From positions 1-23,818 of IMG/VR virus record IMGVR_UViG_3300045789_000303: DNA of 23,818 bases; one strand, 5' to 3'. A program made the translations under genes and the position numbers. Each line of letters starts with the position of its first letter. Positions within the stretch are counted from its first letter, which is position 1. Source of the DNA: a virus. Below, piece after piece: positions 9,001-16,269 of this stretch. The notes beneath the pieces are model-generated. The model ran no database searches, was not told where the DNA came from, and worked only from the letters and a program-made list of their open reading frames with translations.

Positions 9001-9666
9001 GCATTAAGTCAAATTAGTGCTAGTTCTGGTACTATAAATGCTTCTGTAATTTCTGTAGTTGATAGTGCATATGTAGCGGCAAGAACAACTGCTGGAACAG
9101 ACAGTGCATCTATTATTAATATGATTGATAGTGATTATGTTGCAGCAAGGTCAAGTAGTAGTGGTGGTGGATTAACAATTTCAGATAATCCTCCCGCATC
9201 ACCAAGCGTAGGTTCCATGTGGTTTGATCCAGAAGCCCTTGAAACTTATGTTTACTATACTGATAGCGATAATACTTCTCAGTGGGTAAAATCTAACCCA
9301 ACTGGAATAGGACTGTCTGCTGTTACTAGCATTGTTGATAGTGATTATGTAGCGGCAAGAACAACTGCTGGCGCGGCAAATTGGACAGAAATCACTAGTA
9401 CGCCAGTAACGGCAACTGCTAATCAAAGATTAATTATTGATACGTCTACTACCAAGACTATTAATCTCCCAGTTTCGGCTAATTTGGGTGATGAAATTAG
9501 ATTTATTGATGGAACTGGAAATGCAAACACTAATAATATTACTATAAATAGAAACGGTCACAAAATAGAAGCAAGCGATTCTGACTTGACTGTTGATGTT
9601 GATCGGGCGGCGTTTGGGTTAGTATACTATAATGCCACAAATGGTTGGTTATTTACGGAGAAATAA
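1..9666 (+). CDS. Giant modular tail-fibre-like protein, 5'-truncated by the window edge (at least 3,221 aa)
   Basis: The frame is open from base 1, so the true start lies upstream. The first initiator-like codon in frame, TTG at 349, has no Shine-Dalgarno sequence, and fibre-like coding continues upstream of it, so it is not taken as the start. Residues are counted from base 1. Order: beta-rich N-terminal part (1-590); about 18 decapeptide repeats DSxxIxxL (592-781); about 40 YadA-head-like repeats of the SIAIGNN/AVAMGRN type (1074-1700); three LDVNG-type fibre motifs; two copies of a DLGSPTxxFxDLYLSG module; nonapeptide repeats of DSxYVK type; a gp37-like KLPLSGGTMTGAI stretch; then DSAYVAAR repeats with poly-Gly linkers and a small C-terminal beta domain ending in NGWLFTEK. 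I see no membrane anchor and no S74 autoprotease. By family knowledge, such repeats form trimeric beta-rolls and stalks. I infer a long trimeric virion fibre that contacts the host. The fibre class is well supported; the exact T4 counterpart is unknown. Confidence 0.85.
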   Translation, partial: GVTRLITSDSVVIGGSLRVESDLTIGGGLTTIGHFNIDSFVNIGGAVKIGSFNGRDSGNGLGVYDASQIKGKNGLYVGDSTHLRGGLKVLGHDNVLQEAYTFTIDSNYVQETQTVSLNNTQIQNAFGPNDADSHIVLSFTDSVDFNFLRITRTTSAGATVLLNRYIDYDSLGNRTLFDSSQYGYGSPSHNLMTNQNRLKNVYIKEPSVLNTDTQLHGAELVAQSDSNSKLSIIIGNRIIAVGGTSIPRVSNIIDDANNSLAINAGISLFGVVDPIVKLTDSIGTVKGQLLKDRDFTIVDSFEIRVFSDLNVVPGLFPSAYGVTDSAKMILGDKITIQDRTPTLTSRTEIVGPTNLFGHVTLGNEAMAHAAYPGYPHTGSRLTTHDSFVVKGGMHFESSGDPVNRKRIQFDADVHVDSGKVWYFGPKKTVSHKVPASLIDATQDAYGHYQNINPATTFDSNLIVGMDSHIVQNVKATTDPIDLNATRLTVNNLSIRDGSVFLYGPLRTRSHLKQDSDGIGGLLGKVESDGSYDGTITGIQRYADSQYQVTLDSHVVDILQNPPLPVLNFLKPVTFSKPVIMQDSLTVQFVNADSASIDQLVSDSAYIKYARIDSSYISQLIVDSSRIGHLIVTDSATIKQFTSDSARISQLDVDSAYIKLLKADQILDTYISQLLVDSANIGQLDVDSAYIKQLKWDVVTDGYISQLISDSANIGQLDGDSAYIKQLKWDVVDSGYIKYAQIDDAYISQLLVDSARISQLDVDSAYIKTAKIDSSYQTLIRGPSEITIDPLDVGTNAGKIHVKGSFELTNGDFTLDSMSRMFVGEPIDFYKYESDGSGNKTTFPENVLNPNHEGQKYQRFQHFFDRSSNHFQTFDNTKVDAGNVVYKYESDGSPVVSGKGFTTPTGNLHHILVDSFDVVNTDNSLNIFRKTHRLDLDSHIGRIVDSDYIGIRLQTPWKIENVSLGVQKKIFYDDEGAVIIGPKSLLTGDLATRFVVDSGNVMFLSNNFQSGISTGAGGAGITDNDVSTVIRGNVPNKGAEARFMWIPQRGALRIGALDQAGAADYWEDSELGYQSIAIGNNTKASHFSTALGFNVQVGEVKKSATTASKNNNNSVAFGQGIDMPQRNSVAMGIGIITRPTSNSSGTPVPNNPFIYNKEQIVSLGSKINSAGSFNTSLGNRITIGYNTGIANDQSLFPFMNPSTANNVTAIGRDLLAYKTSDRSLMIGANSVVKKEDTTSIGNNNQLDKQYTIAIGNDNLLQKEDALAIGQNIIMRSSAQGAVGVGKEVTVHGKNAVAMGRNVHVTSGTGAVAIGADGKVTGTGGVFVGSQGTASQKSVAVGSSVFAGNHGVAIGKNVRSYGAQGSIALGYNAYSGSGGFAIGNNVVGKTGAVMVGQGNSGANYSTIFGLNSTSKTGGVAIGSYVQNTGTYAVAMGRSVQAAAGTAAMGIYVKTTGARSVSIGGGTSALPNVAAQDAVSIGYSNIAGSKTVVIGKNNTMLAGTSSIPGITVGTDNTNNSKANIYGSNNSGNSYVSVYGSGQSGASTSSTNTPSTAMVYGIGNTITANGGLAFGKQNIVELNGLAFGSSNDVQKEGLAFGYDNEVNLGIGNGNTTHSIAFGRGNASDTEAIALGRNNVATHGAIAIGNTVTATGATGNQGGIGLGRNITVYGQNALGLGTNITVGSAINSAANSVGIGLGTTATTVSTDNTLSIQGGQVVIEQDEINIVPATAIQYKSEAAYGSYGDGGTDISCEKVNENGRAGIKYALEVNGPINVNGTDAAGNEHDFYMQGMRLYNYIRYVAADSAWILSAADQEYVEGIINKEYLRTTCTNDTFFQKSPSGGASHLVYKGANDFEFVGINLDNTTATKTPGYLRYGPDAEGVYKSNVNYTLDVNGNVNLEGLTYQGDVILPTGGLDSNIYLNHYTNQIYYQITPDSATAFFDSAYVADRYSFGSNPSGADSIAIINMVDEDFINELVRPVWPDSAYIDGKLDSVVGGDIIAFRVKHILSAKYGDLTTLEKALGRGEAQFTNPTGFEATYGTKVGIGKITYSHWDSNPSRVGVQTQLRTSGVTGVTAGQEAIETLGPTIGNLTTGMGLAVGGKVVIHGTQEPITGATELPALEIFNGHIEVNGEKLVLETPWDEGASYTTYKSPNKFIGIGKISPSFHFDVNGKINADSGLFVDGTNIKDIYDSDWVKTTVTEDYIKTDLNVDSAYIMSTHKAVGDIIPALDTVYDLGSPTERFRDIYLSGNSISLGEVIISSNASGLELSDSAGNLLKFGGIDSDAIAHFIDSSYVQLRADSNWIFSAVTQEYVRSNADSNYIKSFINSSYVFNITDTKYDSALFLSAADSDYVKTVASSDYVLGIADSNYVKSVASSAYVLGIADSNNVKTFINSSYVLGLADSNYLKVSIDSSYIKGFITPAYVKNANDVDSAFIKGIADSSHIQSAVDSSYIKTYIDSSYVKEFADSNYVKSFIDNTYVLNITDTKYDSAFILSAADSAYVTTVIDAKLAATGHILPELDSAFDIGSPTKKFKDLYLSGSTINIGNTRITAAPAGLKITDNVGNDAKVLGIDSDAILGFVDSAYVDLRVPFNKVTIPHILGIADSDYVKTVASSAYVLGIADSNHIKTHADSNYVKTFIDNEYVKGIADSGYIQGFISTPYIRGIIDSAHINPITGIGTRDVDFGGNTIYYNNTFAFTNQLPSATTYKGMVVYDNQAQLPKIAVGADWHELARTSDIRAIADSAVATLVASAPAALDTLNELAAAMGDDANFSTTLTNSIAAKLPLSGGTMTGAIDMGSNNITTTGKMLYSNVYSAEGDLPSASTYHGMFAHVHGTGKGYFAHAGNWVKLANFDDISSTVDSAYVAARTNAGTDSASIVNMIDSAYVQARQTSGGGGGGLDSSLTISLIDSAYVSARSSGSTAFTSSITSYYYTATANQTVFTGSDNNSATLSYAVNSVTVFLNGINLLKGTDYNTTDTSTITLVTGAKVGDELVINALSQISASSGTINASVISVVDSAYVAARTTAGTDSASIINMIDSDYVAARSSSSGGGLTISDNPPASPSVGSMWFDPEALETYVYYTDSDNTSQWVKSNPTGIGLSAVTSIVDSDYVAARTTAGAANWTEITSTPVTATANQRLIIDTSTTKTINLPVSANLGDEIRFIDGTGNANTNNITINRNGHKIEASDSDLTVDVDRAAFGLVYYNATNGWLFTEK
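1774..2343 (+). repeat. Decapeptide DSxxIxxLxV repeat zone in the giant fibre
   Basis: About 18 units start with Asp-Ser (occasionally Asp-Thr, Asp-Gly or Asp-Asp), for example DSARISQLDV and DSANIGQLDV. Most are exactly ten residues; a few carry four-residue insertions such as KWDVV. A 99-nt stretch is nearly duplicated in tandem (anchor at 2036 and again at 2135), so one 33-residue step was copied recently. Regular Ile/Leu/Val spacing suggests a beta-solenoid or trimeric stalk, which is an inference. Confidence 0.85.
3220..5100 (+). repeat. About 40 YadA-head-like (left-handed beta-roll) repeats
   Basis: By eye there are about 40 copies of a motif of form (A/S/G)-hydrophobic-(A/S)-(I/L/M/F/V)-G-x-(N/G), for example SIAIGNN, AVAMGRN, GVAIGKN and GLAFGYD, spaced about 14-16 residues apart. 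This is the signature of the head domain of bacterial trimeric autotransporter adhesins (YadA family), where each repeat forms a turn of a trimeric left-handed beta-roll. In some units around 4560-4680 the Ile-Gly pair is replaced by Tyr-Gly. No autotransporter anchor follows, so this is a phage use of the fold. Confidence 0.88.
6670..6903 (+). repeat. Fibre module DLGSPTxxFxDLYLSG, copy 1
   Basis: Encodes about 78 residues beginning GDIIPALDTVYDLGSP and running through RDIYLSGNSISLG to IDSDAIAHFIDSSYVQLR. Copy 2 lies 876 nt downstream with the same order of motifs. A shorter relative is at the start of the gene at 19087. The module is common in marine T4-like phage fibre and structural proteins (from memory). 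It probably folds as a repeated beta unit of the fibre shaft. Confidence 0.8.
6868..8030 (+). repeat. Nonapeptide xDSxYVKxx repeat zone
   Basis: Many nine-residue units such as ADSNYVKSV, ASSAYVLGI, INSSYVLGL and IDSSYIKGF, interrupted by module copy 2. A near-identical 54-nt (two-unit) tandem duplication is visible: the ggcatcgtct anchor is at 7071 and 7125, with a diverged third copy near 7841. The units differ in length from the decapeptides at 1774 but share the Asp-Ser plus aromatic/Val pattern. Confidence 0.8.
7546..7779 (+). repeat. Fibre module DLGSPTxxFxDLYLSG, copy 2
   Basis: Encodes GHILPELDSAFDIGSPTKK, then KDLYLSGSTINIG and IDSDAILGFVDSAYVDLR. It aligns end to end with the copy at 6670, but with many substitutions, so the duplication is old. 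Between the copies, the stretch around 7000 (NITDTKYDSALFLSAADS) is also repeated around 7447, indicating stepwise growth of this part of the fibre. Confidence 0.8.
8587..9372 (+). repeat. DSAYVAAR / TDSASIxNMIDS repeats near the fibre C-terminus
   Basis: The unit VDSAYVAARTxAGTDSAS followed by xNMIDSxYVxAR occurs at 8587 and 9058, with a partial copy at 9331. Poly-Gly or Gly-Ser linkers follow (around 8689 and 9160). Between them lie two modules I recognise as frequent in marine phage structural proteins: an SVTVFLNGINLLKGTDY module and a PSVGSMWFDPE module. The repeats may join small globular tips to the shaft. Confidence 0.75.
9543..9550 (+). promoter_or_regulatory. Possible internal T4-type late promoter TATAAATA
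   Basis: An exact TATAAATA followed by G lies 116 bp upstream of the start codon at 9667, inside the 3' end of the giant fibre gene. It could drive the 2,200-residue gene separately. However, it is within coding sequence, farther from the start than the three intergenic copies, and could be chance in AT-rich DNA. Confidence 0.3.
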
Positions 9667-12600
9667 ATGAGTAATATTCAAATATGTGATACAGAGGCCG
9701 ACATATCTTCGGTTGATGTTGTTGAAGGTGATGAGGCAGTAGTAAAAGAAAATAATGCTATCTACAGATTTTTTGATTTAAGTACCACATCATCATTTTC
9801 TTATGATTTTGATGATGGTACACATTTAAAATTAGATAGTACATTTTTTGATTTTTTATCTCTTGGGGTAAGAGATTCTTTTAGTATAGAATTTTGGATG
9901 AATAAAAATACTGCTGATGATTTTTCAATATTTGATATAGCAAATCCAAGAGTTTCTTCTATTTTAGATTTTTCTTCAGATTCCCATACAATTACTCAAT
10001 ATGGTCGTACTCAAGCAGTTAAACATGGGCCATACAAGAACGGAAGTAGTTCATTATTTTTTGATAGTAGTCTTGACTTTATTACTGTTGATAGTAGCCT
10101 TGATAGTATGGTACTATTTTCACCATTTACTATTGAATTTTGGTATCGTAAAGAAAACTCTGCGACAAATGACACCGTTTTTGCTGTAATGGATAAATTT
10201 AAAGATATTTTGGTATTAGATGAAGAAGGAATTATTGTAAATGGAGTTCAATATACCTCTACTGCTAGTAGTCTTGATGCAAAAACTTGGACGCATAATG
10301 CACTTACATTTGATGGGTTTAATTATGAATTATGGAAGAACGGAGATTCTGTTGAATTAACTAGAACTCCTGATGATGGTGGAAGTGTTAAATATATTAT
10401 TGATAGTGGTTTTATGAATATTTTTACTATGGACAGAAAAGTTCCTTCTTCATGGGCTGTGCAAACAACAATGTCACCAACAGATAAAACTTTATTTTAT
10501 ATGGGTGGGGCGGTAAATAGAGTACAATTACAAACTATAAACTCTGGGGCCGATTTAAAATTATCAGCGGGTGGTGCTGATGGACCATCATTAATAGTTC
10601 CAGCACCAGCGGATACTGATATTCATACAATTTCTTGGGACGTAAACACTGATCCAGGAAGAGTTAGATTATGGATTGATAGTAATTATCAAGGTTCTAA
10701 TTCTATTAATAAATCTTTACCTGCACGACAATGGGCTTTAACTTCTTTTGAAGATTTAAGTAATGCAACATTTACAAATTCACCTTCAATGTTGGATTCA
10801 TCCACTAGAAATAGATCGGATGGTGCTGAGAATTATAATACCGACATATTTCCTTACAGTACATTGAATGATGAGCAAGATGGGTCTTGGAACTATTATT
10901 ATGATTATCCTACTGTTCAAAAGTTAAGCAAACTAGCATATACAAATGAAGATTGCACTGTTGACGGTGAACAAGATATAAGTAAAGTAACAAGACGCTC
11001 GGCCAATCTTCTGAACACCCGGTATAAATATTCCACTTCGCGGCTGAAACATGGGTATGCTGGATTCCCTCTTTGGTGTTTTAGTTCAGGTGGTGGGATG
11101 GGTGGAGATAATGCAGATGGGCGATTGGTAGCAAAATATACTATGGCGAATGCCGTTGGTGGTTATAGACCACAACATTTTTACGATAATTTAAACGCAA
11201 ATATTCCCAGCGCGACAAAGCAAAATATTCCTGGATATACTCATGCAGATGGTTACACTCCTGCTTATGATATTAAACACAGGCAGCAATGGTGGAGTAC
11301 TAGTCTTTATTGGCGGTGGATGCCGCAATTCCAAGGCTATCAGAATGTGGGGAACAATCGTTATTTTAGCGGTGGGACAAAGAACCGACTTGATGATGGG
11401 ACCAAGGTAACCAATGGGTTTACATATAATCCAGAAGGGCGAGTGCAACTGTGGTACTTTGCTGCATATTATACGCATATTAATAAATATCCAGAAGCGT
11501 TTGATCTTGGATATAGAAGACCAGATCGTTGGTATACTGATGATTATTTACCACTCGCCGCCTACACCGGTGCTAACCAGACAGATGTTTCTGGTGCATA
11601 TAAATCAGTAGATTTTCTTGCGGCACCAGCATTACGAAATGAATGCAAGCCAGCACCTTTAGGATCAATTTTTCTGAGCGAAGATACTTCCCTTGGTAAA
11701 AACAACTCAATCAACCAAAACTCTTGGAGTGTCGTGCCTGCTAATTGGAATCGCGATGGTGTTGCGAAGGGTGATGCTAGTTATTTTAATAGTCTTGGAT
11801 CTGGACTTAAATTTGGTGTAGAGGCTACATATAAGGTTAAACAGACTGATGGAATGTCAGAAAATATTGGGCTAAAACAAGAAAAGTGGGCAGTTGATTT
11901 TATAAAAACGTGGCATGATAATAATAAAGGGCAGTATTTGCAATCTGGATCAACGCCGGGTCAAGCCGTAGGTGGATTAACAACATATTGGGGGGATAGA
12001 TGGAATTCTAGTTTAGGAAGTGACTATGATCCTTGGACACACCAAGAAATAGTTGACTGTCTTACACCTGCATCAGTGGAACCAGCAGCGAATGGATCGG
12101 GCACCCGTCTCCCGCTTGATAAAACTTCCCACGTAGGGGGGGATCGTGGTATTAGAGGAGATTTATTAGGTGGCGCGAGGGTTTTTTCTGCTGGAAATTA
12201 TAGTTATATTGATAACGTATCAATACAAAAGGGCGGTACTAAAAGTTATTACATTGAAATAGACCCTGCTGATAATAGAAGCGGTCATCCTTCTGATTAC
12301 ACTGGTATGTGGTTTGCTCAAAAAGCGATATTCTATGGTCCAGAACTTGCCAAAACTAATACTCATAAATATAATAGAACAAATTGTCCAGTATATTTAA
12401 CTCTTTTTGAAACATCTAAAATTGGTGTTCACCCTTATATGTATACGGATGGGCAATTTGTTAGTGAAACATATGGGCAGGGGGCAAACTCTGGGATTGA
12501 TGGCCTTTCATATCGTACCCTGAATGATAACTCAGGCGATATCAATGGGGGCGGCGCACAACTTTCCAGACCGATAGATAGATACTCTGGCAATGGGGCA

Positions 12601-15600
12601 GATGGTTCTACTGGTTCATGGTCTTCACTTAGAAGACACAGGGCAGTCCACCAATACGGTGATCACAGGTATGATGGAAATTATCTTGACCATCACATTA
12701 CGCGCGGGATTTATAACTACAAACGCCCTTCTGGGAAGGGGGATATGGGGGATGGTTTTCCAACAGCCCCACATCCACAGGATTTTGGTTCAATTGCTCC
12801 TGATAAATTTGTTCCTAGAGGGGGATTAGGTGACGATGGATTTGGTGCTTCAGCATATCAAACAGATATATACCCTATAGTTAAGGATTTTGGAAGTGAG
12901 CGTGTATCTTATATAATATCAGAACCAGACAGTAGAATTTATATATTCGCGAGTGCTGCATATGTCGGTTATGTAGATTTTCCTGAGAATGATGCTCCTT
13001 ATAGTATTATGTTAAAAAAGGGAGAAAAGATTGCTACTACGGATGGAACTGGTAAGATTCCTGCCGTTAGCAATACGAGGGGTCAGAATCGTGGCTCTGG
13101 GTGGAATAATGATTATGGTGAAGGTACTTATAATCAATTTAAAGTAATTAATAATATTCAACCATATATTAATACTCTTAAAAAAGACGCCCTAATAATT
13201 GATGGTGTATTCGGAGGTTTAGGTGGTGGTCGTTTAGGTACACATAAAAATGTGGGGGGTGTTATAACTAATATGGATTGGGTCAATGATGATTTGGAGA
13301 TGCCTGATAGTCAAATACCTGAAAATCAATATAACCGACAAGCCAGCGTGTTTGGTACTATTAGACCATCTCAATGGCCTGGACCCCCACATAGTTATCA
13401 TATAAGTGGTCATCCAGATGGAGGAAAGATCGTACAACCAGATAATAGAGGAAAGAAATATGTATATATGTCAGCGGCGTTGGGGTATATGTATCAGCCC
13501 GTTGCTTATGGGGCAAGGTCGGCATCGCAGTATCCAGGAACAACGGCTGATCCTGACGATAGGACTTTTAATTTTAGAATATTAAACCAAATGATGTTAT
13601 CTATTGATGGTTCTCAAGGTTTAGCACCAGCAGAGTATCTTTCAATTGCTGGCCTAAGTTGGCCTTTCAGTGATTATCCATATTATATTGAAACCAGAAG
13701 CGCACAAAGAGATCAAGGGTATGGGTCAAATTACCACAGAGCGCAGACATATACATCTCTAGCACTTTGTCACAAATTTAAAAGGGGAAGAATTTTTGAC
13801 AATTTTGAACATAGAAAATGGTGTGTACATTCTCATTCAAAGGTCAGACTAGGTGCTAATTCATGGCAACTTGATCCAGTTGATTTAGTAGAAACTATTC
13901 CTTCTGCTGATAGAAATGCTTCAAGTTCTTCTGGAGATGGTGCATTTGGTATGGACTCTCTTGGTGATAGTTGGCAAGGAACTTTAAAATCTAATCTATT
14001 ATATAGTCCTCAAATGTATAGTGATTTTAAAGACTGTTCTATTACAATTGCTGAAGCGGTAAGAAGTAATAGGGGTGAACAAACAGGATTGCAATATGCG
14101 ACAGACTATGTTGCTAAAACTGGAGGGTCTATAGTACATTATTCTGGTGGTCAAAATACTGATATAAAAACTGCTTTGGGAGGATTATCTGAAGGTGATG
14201 CTTTAGTTCTACCTACTGGAAAATATGAAGTTTCGGCTTCACAAACTGGTACTCAAGACCATTATAAAACCAAGACTAGTATCTTTTTTGACGTAGGATT
14301 TTTAATTTGTGGTACAACAGATAATCCTAATGATGTAGAATTGAAAATTAAAGTACATAGGATTTTTGATGAAGCAACTACATCAAATACTCAACTTGCA
14401 TTTATGAATATCAAGAAAGCAGAATATCATTCTTACAACCCTGATATTATTTTTAAAAGCGCACATGGTATTGCGTTCAAATGCATTTTTGATTTTAATA
14501 ATAAAGACATTGGGTGGAGAACATATCAATCATCTAGCGATGCAGGATCATCAGCAAATATTATAAAATTTGAAGGATGCATATTTACAAACTATAAATC
14601 ATGGTTAGTTCCAAATAGAAATAATTATTCGTCTTATAAAAACAGTAAAGTTAATGTTAATGAAATTATAATTAAAGATTGTATTTTTCAAAAAGATTTT
14701 GGACCAACATATGATTTACTTAATCCCACTAATTCTCCAACATTTGAAGGAAAACTTTTAATAAATCAAGGTACGGTAGATGCAACTTTTACTACAGGAA
14801 ATGCTATGTCAGAGTGGTACATAGATGATTATGCAGCAGGTAGTAAATTTCGTTATATTAGAGATTTTATTATCCATGATAGTAATAAGTATCCGCTCAA
14901 ATATACTATTGATTCAGCACCCACGATAAAAGATGATAGTAGTACACATTTAATCTTAAATCCTCAAATTGTAGATACTGCACTTAGTTATAGCACTGAT
15001 GGTGTTATAACACACGGCACGACAAAAGATAAATTACATAATGTACCTTATACTTTAGGTAATTGGTTCTCCACATCTTTAAACTACAGTGGAGACTCTA
15101 ACGTAATTAGAACTTATATAGATGGTATAAAGGTAGATAGTAGTTCAATAAATTTAGACATAAATTCTCTGATTAGTACAGATAATATCATGTTTAATAA
15201 AAAAGACTCTTGGAATCCTACTCTTGCAATTTATGAAGATATATATGGAGATTTTCTGCTAAAAGAATTTCGTTTAACTAGAAACCAAAAAAGAAGTGGT
15301 GATTATGCTGCACAATTTTTAACAGAATTTGGGTTTGGAGACAAACTTACAAAAGAACCAGATGATGTTTTCCTAACGGCTCATGATGGCTCATCCATTT
15401 TAGCAAATGAAAATAGCCCATACACTGCTGATGTTAAATCGTGGCGCAAAGTGGGTATTTTACCAAATGCTCTAGAAAGTGCTTATACTATATTAATTGA
15501 TGATAATCCAAGTGAACAATATGGCACTGGAGTATTTGGTGAAGGTGCTAATATTGATTTCAAGATGCCTTTCAAAACCAATGGTGCGCCAACCGCTGAT

Positions 15601-16269
15601 TGGCAATACACTAATGCAGATGTTGCACCAAGACCACAAAATATGACATTGGGATTAGTTGAAGATTCAAACTATAGACCTATTAGGAAAACTATGCCTA
15701 TATATGAATCTGATGGCTTCGGTGGATTTAATTCTCCATTAGTTCAAGAATCAAGTGGTTCATATATTGGAACTATAACAGGAGATGATCACACATACAT
15801 ATATCAACCAGATTCTAATCTTGCATTCGCGAGGCCAAGTTTTCTAATACACCTTAAAGATTCTGATGATAGAGGAGATAGTATTGATTGGACATATTCT
15901 GTTGATAATTATAAATCTTCTATCTTACAGATAGGCCATGATATTGACAACAAAACTTTCTATATTAAAGCATATGATATATCAGAGTCCAACATGCATA
16001 GAAGTTCTCATTTACATTTTATTGGAAAATCTGTAGATTCTGAAAATAAGAGGCCAATTGTAAATAGTTTATCAAGACCAACAGATTCATCTGCTACACC
16101 GATGGAAATTTCATTTCAATATAACGGCACAAGCGGTTTAGATATATCTTGGCTTGGTGATGTACAATTCATGAGGTATATAACCTTAGATAGTATTCCA
16201 CCTGATTTTGATTCAACTAGTATGATATTTGATCCTATTGTATCTTCTCAAACAGGGGGTATAATATAA
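9667..16269 (+). CDS. Large LamG / beta-helix adhesin or tailspike-like protein (2,200 aa)
   Basis: The ATG follows directly on the TAA of the giant fibre gene; GGAG at 9657-9660 is a well-spaced ribosome site within that gene's last codons. Residues about 50-350 hold LamG/concanavalin-like pieces: SFSIEFW near 75, FTIEFWYR near 154, ELWKNGD near 219 and VRLWIDS near 332. Residues about 442-1298 form an unrecognised Gly/Tyr/Trp/Asn/His-rich block encoded by GC-richer DNA. Residues about 1494-1675 begin with TDIKTALGGLSEGDALVLP, typical of the first turns of pectate-lyase-like right-handed beta-helices. Residues about 1745-1880 are another LamG-like unit (RTYIDGIKVDSS, then LLKEFRLTRNQ). The remainder is unassigned. 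LamG folds usually bind glycans, and phage beta-helices are often tailspikes or depolymerases; no catalytic residues can be assigned. I infer a receptor-binding virion protein. Confidence 0.75.
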   Translation: MSNIQICDTEADISSVDVVEGDEAVVKENNAIYRFFDLSTTSSFSYDFDDGTHLKLDSTFFDFLSLGVRDSFSIEFWMNKNTADDFSIFDIANPRVSSILDFSSDSHTITQYGRTQAVKHGPYKNGSSSLFFDSSLDFITVDSSLDSMVLFSPFTIEFWYRKENSATNDTVFAVMDKFKDILVLDEEGIIVNGVQYTSTASSLDAKTWTHNALTFDGFNYELWKNGDSVELTRTPDDGGSVKYIIDSGFMNIFTMDRKVPSSWAVQTTMSPTDKTLFYMGGAVNRVQLQTINSGADLKLSAGGADGPSLIVPAPADTDIHTISWDVNTDPGRVRLWIDSNYQGSNSINKSLPARQWALTSFEDLSNATFTNSPSMLDSSTRNRSDGAENYNTDIFPYSTLNDEQDGSWNYYYDYPTVQKLSKLAYTNEDCTVDGEQDISKVTRRSANLLNTRYKYSTSRLKHGYAGFPLWCFSSGGGMGGDNADGRLVAKYTMANAVGGYRPQHFYDNLNANIPSATKQNIPGYTHADGYTPAYDIKHRQQWWSTSLYWRWMPQFQGYQNVGNNRYFSGGTKNRLDDGTKVTNGFTYNPEGRVQLWYFAAYYTHINKYPEAFDLGYRRPDRWYTDDYLPLAAYTGANQTDVSGAYKSVDFLAAPALRNECKPAPLGSIFLSEDTSLGKNNSINQNSWSVVPANWNRDGVAKGDASYFNSLGSGLKFGVEATYKVKQTDGMSENIGLKQEKWAVDFIKTWHDNNKGQYLQSGSTPGQAVGGLTTYWGDRWNSSLGSDYDPWTHQEIVDCLTPASVEPAANGSGTRLPLDKTSHVGGDRGIRGDLLGGARVFSAGNYSYIDNVSIQKGGTKSYYIEIDPADNRSGHPSDYTGMWFAQKAIFYGPELAKTNTHKYNRTNCPVYLTLFETSKIGVHPYMYTDGQFVSETYGQGANSGIDGLSYRTLNDNSGDINGGGAQLSRPIDRYSGNGADGSTGSWSSLRRHRAVHQYGDHRYDGNYLDHHITRGIYNYKRPSGKGDMGDGFPTAPHPQDFGSIAPDKFVPRGGLGDDGFGASAYQTDIYPIVKDFGSERVSYIISEPDSRIYIFASAAYVGYVDFPENDAPYSIMLKKGEKIATTDGTGKIPAVSNTRGQNRGSGWNNDYGEGTYNQFKVINNIQPYINTLKKDALIIDGVFGGLGGGRLGTHKNVGGVITNMDWVNDDLEMPDSQIPENQYNRQASVFGTIRPSQWPGPPHSYHISGHPDGGKIVQPDNRGKKYVYMSAALGYMYQPVAYGARSASQYPGTTADPDDRTFNFRILNQMMLSIDGSQGLAPAEYLSIAGLSWPFSDYPYYIETRSAQRDQGYGSNYHRAQTYTSLALCHKFKRGRIFDNFEHRKWCVHSHSKVRLGANSWQLDPVDLVETIPSADRNASSSSGDGAFGMDSLGDSWQGTLKSNLLYSPQMYSDFKDCSITIAEAVRSNRGEQTGLQYATDYVAKTGGSIVHYSGGQNTDIKTALGGLSEGDALVLPTGKYEVSASQTGTQDHYKTKTSIFFDVGFLICGTTDNPNDVELKIKVHRIFDEATTSNTQLAFMNIKKAEYHSYNPDIIFKSAHGIAFKCIFDFNNKDIGWRTYQSSSDAGSSANIIKFEGCIFTNYKSWLVPNRNNYSSYKNSKVNVNEIIIKDCIFQKDFGPTYDLLNPTNSPTFEGKLLINQGTVDATFTTGNAMSEWYIDDYAAGSKFRYIRDFIIHDSNKYPLKYTIDSAPTIKDDSSTHLILNPQIVDTALSYSTDGVITHGTTKDKLHNVPYTLGNWFSTSLNYSGDSNVIRTYIDGIKVDSSSINLDINSLISTDNIMFNKKDSWNPTLAIYEDIYGDFLLKEFRLTRNQKRSGDYAAQFLTEFGFGDKLTKEPDDVFLTAHDGSSILANENSPYTADVKSWRKVGILPNALESAYTILIDDNPSEQYGTGVFGEGANIDFKMPFKTNGAPTADWQYTNADVAPRPQNMTLGLVEDSNYRPIRKTMPIYESDGFGGFNSPLVQESSGSYIGTITGDDHTYIYQPDSNLAFARPSFLIHLKDSDDRGDSIDWTYSVDNYKSSILQIGHDIDNKTFYIKAYDISESNMHRSSHLHFIGKSVDSENKRPIVNSLSRPTDSSATPMEISFQYNGTSGLDISWLGDVQFMRYITLDSIPPDFDSTSMIFDPIVSSQTGGII
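10990..13560 (+). other. GC-rich compositional island inside the 2,200-aa gene
   Basis: Sampled 60-base lines reach 35/60 GC (12061-12120) and 34/60 (12721-12780), against 16/60 in both flanks of the same gene (9781-9840 and 15121-15180). G and C runs occur at synonymous positions as well as in Gly, Pro and Trp codons. The Asp-Ser dipeptide frequent elsewhere in the fibre genes is absent from about 10990 to 12925. The reading frame stays open throughout. This suggests a foreign segment fused in frame. Boundaries are approximate. Confidence 0.65.

Noticed and set aside
9376-9666. An S74-type autocleaving fibre chaperone at the giant fibre's C-terminus
   Set aside because: The C-terminal residues form a small beta domain ending NGWLFTEK; no S74 catalytic pattern is visible.
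11023-11030. TATAAATA as a late promoter
   Set aside because: It matches the element but lies deep inside the 2,200-residue gene with no gene start nearby; most likely chance.
14140-16269. A diversity-generating retroelement target
   Set aside because: No reverse transcriptase, template repeat or C-type-lectin variable region was seen in the window.
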